Source: Candidatus Ornithospirochaeta avicola
GTDB taxonomy: Bacteria; Spirochaetota; Spirochaetia; Sphaerochaetales; Sphaerochaetaceae
Assembly: GCA_019113245.1 (NCBI GenBank)
Contig: DXHU01000015.1
Location: 85,683 to 149,682 of the forward strand
Direction: 5' to 3'
DNA: 64,000 nt
Both the position numbers and the translations under genes were made by a program. The notes beneath the pieces are model-generated. The model saw nothing but the letters and a program-made list of their open reading frames with translations, made no database searches and was not told the origin of the DNA. Below are positions 40,429 to 48,452 of the stretch, one piece after another (positions within the stretch are counted from its first letter, which is position 1; the number at the start of each line of letters is the position of its first letter).

Positions 40429-41463
40429 TCAGCGCTGAACTCTTCCAGATCCATCACCCTTGCAGAGTGCCTCGACCTCGCCAAGTCTTGTGAGATTGAA
40501 ATCTCCGCTGATTGAATGCTTGAGACAGCTGGATGCAACTGCGAAATTGATGCAGTACTGCTTGTCCTCGTAGTGGCTGAGAGCATAGATGATGCCTGCA
40601 GCAAAAGAATCTCCTCCGCCTACTCTGTCGACAATGTTCGTAATGTCATAGTGTCTTGAGAGGTAGAAGCCTTCCGGTGTGGAAAGTGCTGCTGACCAGC
40701 CGTTGTAATCTGCACTCTTGCTTTCTCTGAGTGTGACTGCGATATACTTTACATTCGGGAACTGCTTTCTTACTTCTGCACAGAGATCCTCATATACCTT
40801 TGTATTGAGTTCTCCCTTTGTGACATCGCTGTCAGCCTTTATTCCAAGGCACTTCTGGATATCTTCCTCGTTTGCAATGAGAACATCTGCATACTTTGCA
40901 AGCTCTCTCATCACTTCCGGTGCCTTCTTTCCATAGTTCCAGAGCTTCTTTCTGTAATTCAGATCGATTGATACTGTTGCTCCAGCCTTCTTTGCTTCCT
41001 TCATTGCCTCAAGTGCGCTGTCTGCAGCACCCTGGCTGATTGCCGGTGTGATTCCTGTTGTATGGAACCATGTTGCGCCTTTCATTATTTCTGAGAAATT
41101 GAAGTCTGATGCCTTTGCCTCTGCAATTGCTGAATTGGCTCTGTCATATACGACCAGTGACGGGCGCTGGTTTGCTCCAGTCTCAAGATAATAGATTCCA
41201 AGCCTTGAGCCCTTCACCTTGTTTATATGGCATGTCTTGACTCCATACTTCATGAGCTCACGCTCTGCAGCTTCCCCCACAGCATTGTCTGGAAGTGCTG
41301 ATACAAACTCTGCATCTTCTCCGAATATTGAAAGAGATACTGCAACGTTAGCCTCTCCGCCTCCGAATGTAGCCTCAAGCTCCGGCTTCTGGAAAAGCCT
41401 CTCTCTTTCGTTGCTTCTAAGGCGAAGCATGATTTCTCCGAATGTTACATACTTGTTGGACAT
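40429..41463 (-). CDS. kdgK: 2-keto-3-deoxygluconate kinase
   Basis: A 344-residue PfkB-family sugar kinase. 'YVTFGEIMLRLRS' at the start, 'GGGEANVAVSLSIFG' (substrate glycine pair), 'LGIYYLETGANQRPS' and the catalytic 'DRVGGGDSFAAGIIYAL' (anion hole plus Asp) place it with KdgK. It phosphorylates KDG to KDPG, the step between UxaA and Eda. CAGGAGG precedes the ATG. Its promoter lies beside the shared operator at 41534, so it is expected to be controlled with the uxa operon. Confidence 0.92.
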   Translation of the reverse strand: MSNKYVTFGEIMLRLRSNERERLFQKPELEATFGGGEANVAVSLSIFGEDAEFVSALPDNAVGEAAERELMKYGVKTCHINKVKGSRLGIYYLETGANQRPSLVVYDRANSAIAEAKASDFNFSEIMKGATWFHTTGITPAISQGAADSALEAMKEAKKAGATVSIDLNYRKKLWNYGKKAPEVMRELAKYADVLIANEEDIQKCLGIKADSDVTKGELNTKVYEDLCAEVRKQFPNVKYIAVTLRESKSADYNGWSAALSTPEGFYLSRHYDITNIVDRVGGGDSFAAGIIYALSHYEDKQYCINFAVASSCLKHSISGDFNLTRLGEVEALCKGDGSGRVQR

Positions 41464-41488
41464 TACTTTCCTCCTGTTTATCTATATC

Positions 41489-41517
41489 ATTCTATTTTCA
41501 AAAAAAGTATAAGTCAA
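41489..41517 (-). promoter_or_regulatory. kdgK promoter
   Basis: On the minus strand TTGACT (41517-41512), 17-base spacer, TAGAAT (41494-41489). The KdgR-like palindrome begins 17 bases upstream of the -35. Confidence 0.75.
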
Positions 41518-41533
41518 CAAAGAAATTAAAAAT

Positions 41534-41552
41534 AATGAAACATTGTTTCATT
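41534..41552. promoter_or_regulatory. KdgR-like operator 2 in the kdgK/eda divergent gap
   Basis: AATGAAAC-ATT-GTTTCATT, a perfect 19-base palindrome. It overlaps the likely eda promoter (TATAAA at 41555-41560) and lies just upstream of the kdgK -35. Confidence 0.8.
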
Positions 41553-41617
41553 TTATAAAATCTCTATTCCATTTCTTTTTTCCCGGTGATATACTTATGA
41601 AAAATAGGAGAAAGAAA

Positions 41618-42580
41618 ATGACAAAAGAAGAGCTTTTCAAGACCTTTCATGATATAGGACTTGTTCCTGTTGTAAAAATCGATGATGCAAGCAAAGCAGA
41701 GCGCCTTGCAAAGGCCATGATTGACGGCGGAATTCCATGCGCAGAAGTGACATTCAGAACCGATGCTGCGGAGGAGGCAATCAGGAGAATGACAAAGGCT
41801 TATCCTGAGATGCTTGTCGGAGCTGGAACAGTAATCAATGCCAAGCTTGCAGAGAAGGCAGTGAATGCAGGAGCAAGATTCATCGTAAGCCCGGGCTTCA
41901 ATCCTGAGACTGTCCAGTGGTGTCTCAGCCACAATATCCCGGTTGTTCCGGGAGTTGCAACTCCAAGCGAGATAGAAAGAGGACTTTCTTACGGACTTGA
42001 TGTCCTCAAGTTCTTCCCTTCAGAGGCATCCGGCGGTGTTGCGATGCTCAAGGATCTCTCAGGTCCGTTCTCACAGGTCAAGTTCATGACAACAGGCGGA
42101 ATCAACATCAACAACCTTCCTGAATATGCAAAGTGCCCGAACGTGCTTGCAATCGGAGGTTCCTGGATGGTCAAGAGCGACCTTATTGCAAATGACAAGT
42201 TCGATGAGATCACAAGACTCTGCAAGGAAGCTGTGATAAAGCTCCAGGGAATAAGCCTGGCACACATCGGAATCAACCTTCCGGATGCAAAGGCAGCATC
42301 AGAGGCTGCTTCTGACTTTGCAAAGCTCGGCCTTGAGATCAATGAAGGCAACTCCTCTATCTTCATGAATAAGGACGTTGAGCTTATGAAGAAGATGTAT
42401 CTTGGAACAAACGGCCATATCGCATTCCGCTGCTATGATGTAGACAGGACCATATACTTCCTCAAGAACAAGGGCTTTACTGTCAACGAGTCAACTGTTT
42501 CCAAGGATGCAAAAGGAAACACAAAAGTCGCATACTTCAATGAAGAACTTGCAGGCTTTGCTTTCCATCTAGTGAAATAA
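41618..42580 (+). CDS. eda: KDPG aldolase fused to a VOC-like domain
   Basis: The start is the ATG at 41618 (320 residues) because TAGGAG lies seven bases before it; the frame is open further upstream but has no ribosome site. Residues 1-205 are a class I KHG/KDPG aldolase: 'CAEVTFRTDAAEEAI' with the catalytic Glu, 'VGAGTVINAKLAEKA', 'VSPGFNPETV', and the Schiff-base Lys in 'DVLKFFPSEASGG'. It splits KDPG to pyruvate and glyceraldehyde-3-phosphate. Residues about 215-320 ('LAHIGINLPDAKAASEAASDF', 'HIAFRCYDVDRTIYFLKNKG') are a glyoxalase/VOC-type fold with few metal ligands. The same fusion is known in some anaerobes; the role of the extra domain is unclear. Confidence 0.9.
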   Translation: MTKEELFKTFHDIGLVPVVKIDDASKAERLAKAMIDGGIPCAEVTFRTDAAEEAIRRMTKAYPEMLVGAGTVINAKLAEKAVNAGARFIVSPGFNPETVQWCLSHNIPVVPGVATPSEIERGLSYGLDVLKFFPSEASGGVAMLKDLSGPFSQVKFMTTGGININNLPEYAKCPNVLAIGGSWMVKSDLIANDKFDEITRLCKEAVIKLQGISLAHIGINLPDAKAASEAASDFAKLGLEINEGNSSIFMNKDVELMKKMYLGTNGHIAFRCYDVDRTIYFLKNKGFTVNESTVSKDAKGNTKVAYFNEELAGFAFHLVK

Positions 42581-42601
42581 GAAATTCCAGGATAAAGTCA
42601 A

Positions 42602-42632
42602 ACCGGAGATTTTCACGTCTCCGGTTTTTTTT
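42602..42632 (+). terminator. eda terminator
   Basis: ACCGGAGA, loop, TCTCCGGT (42602-42609 with 42618-42625), then eight T in total. It reaches the stop of the convergent thymidine kinase-like gene. Confidence 0.88.
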
Positions 42633-43786
42633 CAGAGAAGAAGGCCCTGATCGAATGATACAGGATGCCTGTTATCAGAAAGGGTCTTCTCCATATAAGC
42701 GCAGTCAAGCTTGAGATCAAATACGATTTTCTGCAGCAGGGTCTCGGAAATAAGGTTCTGCTCACTGAAGAGATAGCACAGAGCCTTTTCTGCAATGTAT
42801 TTCGGACGGAGGGAATTGAGGTATTTCTCTCCTTCATCCTCGCATCTGTAACGCTGGGCAAGGTTCTTTGCAAGAGCTGAAGACTGGATATTGTAGCAAA
42901 GAGCTTCTATTTCGTTATAAAGAGGTTTCACATTTCCCCTTCCCGCCTCCTCTCCAAGAGGTTTGAGCGTAAAGAATGTATATTCCTTTCCAGGAAGATA
43001 GTGATGGCGGTCGCATCTGGATGCATAGTTAGGCTCAAGAGAGCCATCCTTCTCCCTGTCTCCCCCTACTATGATAAGAGGATCGAAATAGAGCGCAGGG
43101 CATTCCTGTCCGTCAACACTGTAATAGCGGTATGTATAGAATGCTGAATCCATGCAGTCAGGATGCTCACAGTAAGCAGTAAGAGGAATCACATCCGTTG
43201 CAATATCAAGCATCAGCCTTGCAGTTGAATTGAATATATCCCTTCTGAAATTGAGAATCAGAGTCGGGAATATGAACATGCATCCTTTTTCAAGAGAATA
43301 GTTTCTCACCACATATGCCAGGCGCTCGTCAAAAAAGGAAGCCTCATCAATGATGAACGTTCCGACTGTAGGATTGTCACGGATTACTTCCTCAAGACCG
43401 AAAGAATCCTTTATCCTGGCAATGTTTTCCCCGCATCTGACATATCCGCTTCTGTAGCAGAGGGCATCTTCCGGATACTCAGTAAAGCGCACACCGTCTA
43501 TCTGGCTGCGGATGAAGAATACATTTCTCCTGTCCAGAAGTCCTGTGCTTGTGAGAGCTTTGACCTTGCCGCTCTTTTTCTGGGCAATGGCCGCATCACG
43601 CCATACGCGTGCGGCAAACTCTGTCTTTCCGCTTCCCATAGGTCCAATCAGGAGGACACGGCGGCCAGGAAGAGTGAAATCAAAATGAGTGAATGTCTCA
43701 TGTACATCAATTGTCGGAAACCCGAGGGACTTGAGAAAATCCTCACTGTCCCTCTTTGTCTCAATACGCGGCATCTGATACCTCAT
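42632..43786 (-). CDS. Thymidine kinase-like protein with extra N- and C-terminal parts
   Basis: A 384-residue protein whose residues about 38-260 follow type II thymidine kinase: Walker A '[15 protein letters not shown]', '[15 protein letters not shown]' (Walker B with the catalytic Glu), '[20 protein letters not shown]' and 'YASRCDRHH' (zinc and lasso). Ordinary bacterial Tdk is near 190-220 residues. Here there are 35 extra residues before Walker A, insertions around the lasso, and a 120-residue C-terminal helical domain. It likely phosphorylates thymidine or a related nucleoside, though the insertions could mean changed specificity. It overlaps deoC by 26 bases. Confidence 0.72.
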   Translation of the reverse strand: MRYQMPRIETKRDSEDFLKSLGFPTIDVHETFTHFDFTLPGRRVLLIGPMGSGKTEFAARVWRDAAIAQKKSGKVKALTSTGLLDRRNVFFIRSQIDGVRFTEYPEDALCYRSGYVRCGENIARIKDSFGLEEVIRDNPTVGTFIIDEASFFDERLAYVVRNYSLEKGCMFIFPTLILNFRRDIFNSTARLMLDIATDVIPLTAYCEHPDCMDSAFYTYRYYSVDGQECPALYFDPLIIVGGDREKDGSLEPNYASRCDRHHYLPGKEYTFFTLKPLGEEAGRGNVKPLYNEIEALCYNIQSSALAKNLAQRYRCEDEGEKYLNSLRPKYIAEKALCYLFSEQNLISETLLQKIVFDLKLDCAYMEKTLSDNRHPVSFDQGLLL

Positions 43787-44423
43787 GCATCATAATCTTG
43801 ACTCCGCTTGAAGCTCCCAGGCGGCTTGCTCCCGCATCAATCATCTTAATTGCATCCTCATAGCTTCTTACTCCTCCGGATGCTTTCACTTTCACTTTCT
43901 CAGATACAGTCTTTCTCATAAGGGCTACATCTTCTGCCGTTGCCCCTCCTGTGGAGAATCCTGTGCTTGTCTTGACAAAATCTGCCCCGGCCTTTTCTGA
44001 CAAAAGACATGCCCTTACCTTCTCCTCGTCTGTAAGAAGACATGTCTCGATGATGACTTTCAGAACTTTTCCTTCGCAGGCTTTCCTCACAGCGAGAATA
44101 TCGTTATAGACAGCTTCATCATTCTTTTCTTTAACTTCTCCGATGTTTATCACCATATCAATCTCATCGGCTCCGTCCTTTACGGCATTCTCTGCTTCAA
44201 AAGCTTTTGCCTTTGTGCTCATAGCACCAAGAGGAAAGCCAACTACTGTACATACCTTGACATCAGTGTCCCTAAGCTCTTCTTTCGCAAGAGGAACCCA
44301 GTATGAATTGACACACACAGAAGCAAAGTCATATTTTCTTGCCTCTTGGCAGATCTTTATTATATCTTCTTTACGGCTGTCAGCCTTTAGGAGCGTATGA
44401 TCGATGTATTTTGAAAGTTTCAT
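43761..44423 (-). CDS. deoC: Deoxyribose-phosphate aldolase
   Basis: A 221-residue class I aldolase taking the ATG at 44423. A GGAGG lies six bases upstream of it, whereas the ATGs further up have no site. '[14 protein letters not shown]' is the DeoC start, '[15 protein letters not shown]' holds the first catalytic Lys, and '[15 protein letters not shown]' the Schiff-base Lys. It splits 2-deoxyribose 5-phosphate to acetaldehyde and glyceraldehyde-3-phosphate, the last step of deoxynucleoside breakdown. It is upstream of and overlaps the thymidine kinase-like gene, so both belong to nucleoside salvage. Confidence 0.95.
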   Translation of the reverse strand: MKLSKYIDHTLLKADSRKEDIIKICQEARKYDFASVCVNSYWVPLAKEELRDTDVKVCTVVGFPLGAMSTKAKAFEAENAVKDGADEIDMVINIGEVKEKNDEAVYNDILAVRKACEGKVLKVIIETCLLTDEEKVRACLLSEKAGADFVKTSTGFSTGGATAEDVALMRKTVSEKVKVKASGGVRSYEDAIKMIDAGASRLGASSGVKIMMHEVSDAAY

Positions 44424-44463
44424 AATTTCCTCCGCTTTCATCATAGCCTATAGCATGTGAATA

Positions 44464-44492
44464 TTGAAAGAGATTTCTTTTCATTTTATTCT
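44464..44492 (+). promoter_or_regulatory. Leaderless promoter that sets the Nudix start
   Basis: TTGAAA (44464-44469), 17-base spacer, TATTCT (44487-44492), six bases, ATG at 44499. It lies inside the region that a GTG start at 44457 would make coding. Confidence 0.65.
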
Positions 44493-44498
44493 TCACAT

Positions 44499-45446
44499 AT
44501 GCTTTTGAATTTTGTTAACCAGAGCTTTACATTTGTAATGCTTCTTCTGCTTTTCACCAATTTCCAGCAAAGGAAATATAAAAAAGGACAGAAAAAGAGA
44601 ATGGCATTTTTGATTCTTGCCTCTTATTATCTTCTCTTCTTCATACTTTTAATCCTCGTCGACACGCTCTCCCTCCCCCCATGGTGCGAATGGGTCTCAC
44701 TTGTCCTGGTCATCCTTCTAGCGGTTCTGACAAGAAAGTTTTCTTTTCCATTTAAGAGAAAATGCGTCAAATGCGGAAAAAAGCTTTCATTTGACCAGTG
44801 GCTTGGCTGTGATGAGAATCTGTGTGAGGACTGCTTTTATGAAAAATATCCTGATTTAAAGCCAAAAGAGAAGGAAAAACCTCTTACAGAGGAAGAGATT
44901 AACGAAAACTTCAAGAATGCTGATAAAGTTGATGACATAGACTGGGACATCTGGGATCCTACAGAGCGATGCACTCTTTGCTATATCATAGACAAGGACA
45001 GAAATGAAGTGCTCCTGATTAAAAAGCTGAGAGGAATGGGAGAAGGATATTTAAATGCTCCCGGAGGGCATATAGAGGATGAGGAGACAAACAAGGAAGC
45101 CGCTGCAAGAGAAGTGAAAGAGGAAACAGGACTGACTGTTCTTCCTGACTCTCTCATTCTCCGTGGCCGCCTTCACTTCCAGTTCAAAGACGGCATCCGC
45201 ATGCTCGGCTATGTATTTTTCTCATATTCATACTCCGGCGCACTTCTTGAAAAGACAGATGAGACCATTCCTTTCTGGGAGAGCCTTGATAATCTTGACT
45301 ACTCATCAATGTGGGAAGATGACAGACTCTGGCTTGAAAGAGCAATAAAAGGCGATGATTTTGACGGTTATTTCATCTTCGATGACAGGAAGATGATTGA
45401 CAGCAGAATAGAATTCTACCCTCCATCTAAAGAAGAGGATAAGTGA
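44499..45446 (+). CDS. Membrane-anchored zinc-ribbon Nudix hydrolase
   Basis: The preferred start is the ATG at 44499 (315 residues), because a complete promoter ends six bases before it; GTG at 44457 is possible in frame. The order is three hydrophobic helices (residues about 1-20, 33-52, 60-80), a short basic stretch, a C4 zinc ribbon (CVKCGKKLSF...CEDCF), a charged linker, and then a Nudix domain. The Nudix box is complete, 'GGHIEDEETNKEAAAREV' then KEETGL, matching GX5EX7REUXEEXGU. MutT-type enzymes hydrolyse nucleoside diphosphate compounds such as 8-oxo-dGTP. A membrane anchor and zinc ribbon before Nudix is unusual. It overlaps the YigZ gene by four bases. Confidence 0.75.
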   Translation: MLLNFVNQSFTFVMLLLLFTNFQQRKYKKGQKKRMAFLILASYYLLFFILLILVDTLSLPPWCEWVSLVLVILLAVLTRKFSFPFKRKCVKCGKKLSFDQWLGCDENLCEDCFYEKYPDLKPKEKEKPLTEEEINENFKNADKVDDIDWDIWDPTERCTLCYIIDKDRNEVLLIKKLRGMGEGYLNAPGGHIEDEETNKEAAAREVKEETGLTVLPDSLILRGRLHFQFKDGIRMLGYVFFSYSYSGALLEKTDETIPFWESLDNLDYSSMWEDDRLWLERAIKGDDFDGYFIFDDRKMIDSRIEFYPPSKEEDK

Positions 45447-46042
45447 TGCTTTCTCTTTCCCAGCGCGCTGAAACAGAAATCATAGTAAAGAAATCACGCT
45501 TTGTATCAATTGCCATTCCCTGCCAAAGAAGTGAGGATGTGAAGGCGCTTGTGCAGAGCGTCAGAAAAGATCATGAGGGGGCAAATCATGTTGTCCATGC
45601 GGCTGTTTTAGGCCAAAATGGGACAATATATTCATCAAGCGATGACAGGGAGCCCAAGAATACTGCAGGACGTCCAGCCCTTGAAGTACTCAAAGGAAGC
45701 GGGATAACAAACATCCTTGTATGCATCGTCCGTTACTTTGGAGGCACACTCTTAGGAACAGGAGGTCTTGTCAAAGCCTACGGAGATGCAGTGAAGGCAG
45801 TTCTACCGCTTCTTGAGACAGAAGAGCTGATTGAGAAGAAAAGAATGCACCTTATTCTCAGCTATGACTTTTACACACAGATAAAAAGGATCTTCGAAAA
45901 GCACAGTGCCATCATTGAGACTGAGAGCTTTGACATAAACATCAGCGTGAGTGTGCTCATCCGGTCTGACAGATTTGACGATTTTGTTAAGGATGTGAAA
46001 GATCTTGGTCAAGGAAGGATAGCTCTCAGTCTACAGGACTAA
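45443..46042 (+). CDS. YigZ/IMPACT family protein (UPF0029)
   Basis: A 199-residue cytosolic protein. The IMPACT N-terminal domain is clear: 'KKSRFVSIAIPCQRSEDVKALV', 'DDREPKNTAGRPALEVLKGSG', 'VCIVRYFGGTLLGTGGLVKAYGDAV'. The C-terminal part (about 130-199) has the DUF1949 ferredoxin-like fold ('YDFYTQIKRIFEKHSAIIE'). Members bind the ribosome or RNA or regulate translation factors; the bacterial role is unclear. It overlaps the Nudix gene start-to-stop and the convergent M28 peptidase gene by 17 bases. Confidence 0.92.
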   Translation: MMLSLSQRAETEIIVKKSRFVSIAIPCQRSEDVKALVQSVRKDHEGANHVVHAAVLGQNGTIYSSSDDREPKNTAGRPALEVLKGSGITNILVCIVRYFGGTLLGTGGLVKAYGDAVKAVLPLLETEELIEKKRMHLILSYDFYTQIKRIFEKHSAIIETESFDINISVSVLIRSDRFDDFVKDVKDLGQGRIALSLQD

Positions 46043-47351
46043 GACGGTAACGCTTGTTTTCATCAAAGAGACTTCTCTCCTCCCTGAATGCTTTTTCTTT
46101 TTTCCTGTCAAGGCTCTCTATGAACTTGATCAGGATTGCGATTACCTCTTCAAGGGCCTCTTTCTCTACCGCATCAGGAGTATCCTTTTCACTATGGGCA
46201 ACGCTTTTACCCTCTGCCATTGTTGTAAGCGTTACAGCCTTAAATGCATTTTCTGCGGCACTCAGAGCATCTGTTGATCCTGTAAGAATGCTGCTTTTGC
46301 CGCTCTTCATCCTGTAGCCCATTGCAGACGCAGTCATTGCAATCTTTCTTGCAAGAGCTTCATCGAGAGAATAAAATCCGTAGCCGTCACTTGTAAGGAC
46401 AGCAAGATTCTCTTTCTTGAAAATTCCATCAATGTTTATGACATAGCTGTTCCTGTCAGAAAAGGATGAGAAGAAGGCTTTAGATCCCTGCTGTGCTTCT
46501 TCTTCCCCATCAAAGGATGCAAATGTAAGAGCTACATGCTCTGTTTTGTTTTTGGAGAAATAACGGGAGAGAGCAAGAATGACTGCAACACCGGAAAGAT
46601 TGTCTCCCGATCCTGGTGAAACTTTTTCTGTATATGGGAAAAGACATCTTGCTGTATAGAAAGAAAGGGCAAGAAGAATTATGTACAAAATCAGAAAAAC
46701 AAGCGGAGGTATGTTCGGCACAAAAAGACTTGAAGAAAATATCTCGCTTATCATCTGAAAAAAAGAAAGAAGGAGAACAAGAGCAAAAGAAGACAGCAGT
46801 ACAATGAAATCTCTCTTCATCCCGCTCTTCATAATCAGAGCAGAATCATGATGGGCTGTGATGATAATTCTCTTCTCCCTTTCTTCCAGAGCCTCTATCT
46901 GCGCACATACATTCGCACCTTTTGCACTTTTATACAGCTTTTTTACAAGAGGAGAACTTCTCTTTATATCAGAAAAGGAAAAAAGAACGCAGAGAACAAG
47001 AATCAAGAAAGAGATGTATGGAAGCCCGATTGCACTAAGAAGAATTGATAAAGGAAGGGCAGAAGGAAACACCTTCATCCATAGAGTGCCGAAAGAAGAA
47101 AATGCACTGAATTCTTCAAGCTTTCCTTCAACTCCGTTTTCCTCAAAGATGGAAAGTATGTTTGACGCACACTTTCTGGACTCTTTGGAAAAACTTCTCC
47201 TGCCTCCGCTGGATGAAAGGCTATTTATCAGAGAATGGGCATATAAGGCAAGATTATGGCTGTTAAGCTCGTCTCTTTCCTTCTTCTCACTTTTTATCTC
47301 TATGCTTTTGCTTTTCTTCTTCAGAAAAGGCAGGGAGAATCTGAATTTCAT
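46026..47351 (-). CDS. M28-family metallopeptidase with membrane helices
   Basis: A 441-residue protein. After a Lys-rich N terminus there are about five hydrophobic helices between residues 85 and 245. The M28 aminopeptidase-like elements surround them: 'ITAHHDSALIM' (first zinc His), 'GSGDNLSGVAVIL' (bridging Asp), 'DGEEEAQQGSKAFFS' (Glu pair) and 'GSTDALSAAENAFKAVTL'. It is probably an inner-membrane peptidase with its site on one face. The insertion of helices inside the peptidase fold is uncommon, though known in some spirochaetes and Firmicutes. TAAAAT ends seven bases before the ATG and no ribosome site is seen. Confidence 0.78.
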   Translation of the reverse strand: MKFRFSLPFLKKKSKSIEIKSEKKERDELNSHNLALYAHSLINSLSSSGGRRSFSKESRKCASNILSIFEENGVEGKLEEFSAFSSFGTLWMKVFPSALPLSILLSAIGLPYISFLILVLCVLFSFSDIKRSSPLVKKLYKSAKGANVCAQIEALEEREKRIIITAHHDSALIMKSGMKRDFIVLLSSFALVLLLSFFQMISEIFSSSLFVPNIPPLVFLILYIILLALSFYTARCLFPYTEKVSPGSGDNLSGVAVILALSRYFSKNKTEHVALTFASFDGEEEAQQGSKAFFSSFSDRNSYVINIDGIFKKENLAVLTSDGYGFYSLDEALARKIAMTASAMGYRMKSGKSSILTGSTDALSAAENAFKAVTLTTMAEGKSVAHSEKDTPDAVEKEALEEVIAILIKFIESLDRKKEKAFREERSLFDENKRYRLSPVD

Positions 47352-47415
47352 ACATATGATTTTAAGGAAAATCCTGCATCTTTTAAAGAGAAGTAACTGT
47401 ATTTGAGTGCAGTAC

Positions 47416-47444
47416 TTGACAAATACTCATCTCTTTCATACTAT
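47416..47444 (+). promoter_or_regulatory. Promoter of the tRNA cluster
   Basis: TTGACA (47416-47421), 17-base spacer, TACTAT (47439-47444), 14 bases before the first tRNA. Confidence 0.85.
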
Positions 47445-47458
47445 GAAAAAGCTTGCAA

Positions 47459-47543
47459 GGAGAGATGTCCGAGTGGTCGATGGTGGCAGTCTTGAAAACT
47501 GCTGTGGGGAAACTCACCGGGGGTTCGAATCCCTCTCTCTCCG
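47459..47543 (+). tRNA. tRNA-Ser(UGA)
   Basis: A class II tRNA with acceptor pair GGAGAGA/TCTCTCC, anticodon loop CTTGAAA (anticodon TGA), long variable arm and GGTTCGAAT T loop. Discriminator G. No CCA is encoded. Confidence 0.95.
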
Positions 47544-47556
47544 CTAAACAAAAAAT

Positions 47557-47646
47557 GGAAAGGTGCGAGAGAGGCCGAATCGGGCTCCCTGCTAAGGAGT
47601 TGACCTGTCAAACACGGGTCCGGGGGTTCGAATCCCCCCCTTTCCG
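47557..47646 (+). tRNA. tRNA-Ser(GCU)
   Basis: A class II tRNA with acceptor GGAAAGG/CCTTTCC, anticodon loop CTGCTAA (anticodon GCT), long variable arm and standard T arm. It is 13 bases after the previous tRNA. Confidence 0.95.
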
Positions 47647-47660
47647 TTTTTTTATTTCTT

Positions 47661-47734
47661 GAGACTATAGCTCAGCTGGATAGAGCATCAGTTTGCGGAA
47701 CTGAGGGTCGGAGGTTCGAATCCTCTTAGTCTCG
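47661..47734 (+). tRNA. tRNA-Arg(GCG)
   Basis: A class I tRNA with acceptor GAGACTA/TAGTCTC, D arm GCTC/GAGC, anticodon stem TCAGT/ACTGA and loop TTGCGGA, which puts GCG at positions 34-36 with U33 before it. Most bacteria read CGN Arg codons with ACG (inosine). G34 would read CGC and CGU directly. Discriminator G. No CCA. Confidence 0.85.
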
Positions 47735-47737
47735 CTC

Positions 47738-47767
47738 ATCCAGGCTGAATGGCCTGGATATTTTTTT
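47738..47767 (+). terminator. Terminator after tRNA-Arg
   Basis: ATCCAGGC, loop, GCCTGGAT (47738-47745 with 47752-47759), then ATTTTTTT. It lies between tRNA-Arg and tRNA-Ser(CGA), so the last tRNA needs read-through or its own promoter. Confidence 0.85.
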
Positions 47768-47769
47768 CC

Positions 47770-47855
47770 GGAGACGTATCGAAGTGGTCGTAACGAGCTT
47801 GACTCGAAATCAAGTTGTCCGCAAGGGCACGGGGGTTCGAATCCCCCCGTCTCCG
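47770..47855 (+). tRNA. tRNA-Ser(CGA)
   Basis: A class II tRNA with acceptor GGAGACG/CGTCTCC, anticodon loop CTCGAAA (anticodon CGA), long variable arm and GGTTCGAAT T loop. It begins three bases after the T run of the terminator. Confidence 0.93.
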
Positions 47856-47875
47856 CTTTCTTTCAGTTTTTCCTG

Positions 47876-47884
47876 TGTTAGAAT
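47876..47884 (+). promoter_or_regulatory. Leaderless extended -10 promoter of the macro-domain gene
   Basis: TGT-TAGAAT (47876-47884), six bases, ATG at 47891. No good -35 and no Shine-Dalgarno. Confidence 0.5.
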
Positions 47885-47890
47885 CATAAT

Positions 47891-48415
47891 ATGAGTCTTG
47901 AGATAATTAAAGCAGATATTACAAAAATGGAAGTGGATGCTGTTGTCAATGCAGCAAACAACTCTCTTCTTGGCGGAGGAGGTGTTGACGGCGCAATACA
48001 CAGGGCAGCAGGGCCAGAACTGCTGAAAGAATGCATTGCTCTCTCAGGCTGCGAGACAGGGGATGCTAAAGTGACAGCAGGATATAATCTTTTATCAAAA
48101 TTTATTATTCACACAGTCGGCCCTGTATGGAGAGGGGGAAAGCATAATGAAGAAGCTCTTCTGATATCCTGCTACAAGAGATGCATTGAAGAAGCTAAGA
48201 AAAGGAATGTTAAATCTATCGCCTTTCCGCTGATTTCTGCCGGTGTATATGGCTATCCCAAAAAGGAAGCATTGCTAATTGCAGCACGCACAATCTCTTC
48301 ATGTCTTTCTTATGACATGAAAGCATTTATTGTGCTCTTTGATGAAGAAATCATCAATCTGGCAAAAAATATGAAAGCTGAGCTTTCTCAGTATGCAGAA
48401 AAAACAAACCTCTGA
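47891..48415 (+). CDS. Macro-domain protein (ADP-ribose hydrolase, YmdB-like)
   Basis: A 174-residue macro domain. 'IIKADITKMEVDAVVNAANNSLLGGGGVDGAIHRAAG' is the hallmark ADP-ribose loop with catalytic Asn and Asp, 'FIIHTVGPVWRGG' and 'SIAFPLISAGVYGYPKKEAL' complete the site. It should remove ADP-ribose from proteins or hydrolyse O-acetyl-ADP-ribose in the cytosol. Length is standard. It follows the tRNA cluster and has its own leaderless-type promoter. Its terminator overlaps the stop codon. Confidence 0.95.
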   Translation: MSLEIIKADITKMEVDAVVNAANNSLLGGGGVDGAIHRAAGPELLKECIALSGCETGDAKVTAGYNLLSKFIIHTVGPVWRGGKHNEEALLISCYKRCIEEAKKRNVKSIAFPLISAGVYGYPKKEALLIAARTISSCLSYDMKAFIVLFDEEIINLAKNMKAELSQYAEKTNL

Positions 48416-48436
48416 GCGCTATGCCCAGAGGTTTAT
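48409..48436 (+). terminator. Terminator of the macro-domain gene
   Basis: CCTCTG, 11-base loop, CAGAGG (48409-48414 with 48426-48431), then TTTATCTTC. The stop codon lies in the stem. Confidence 0.5.
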
Positions 48437-48452
48437 CTTCATTTATCTCTCA

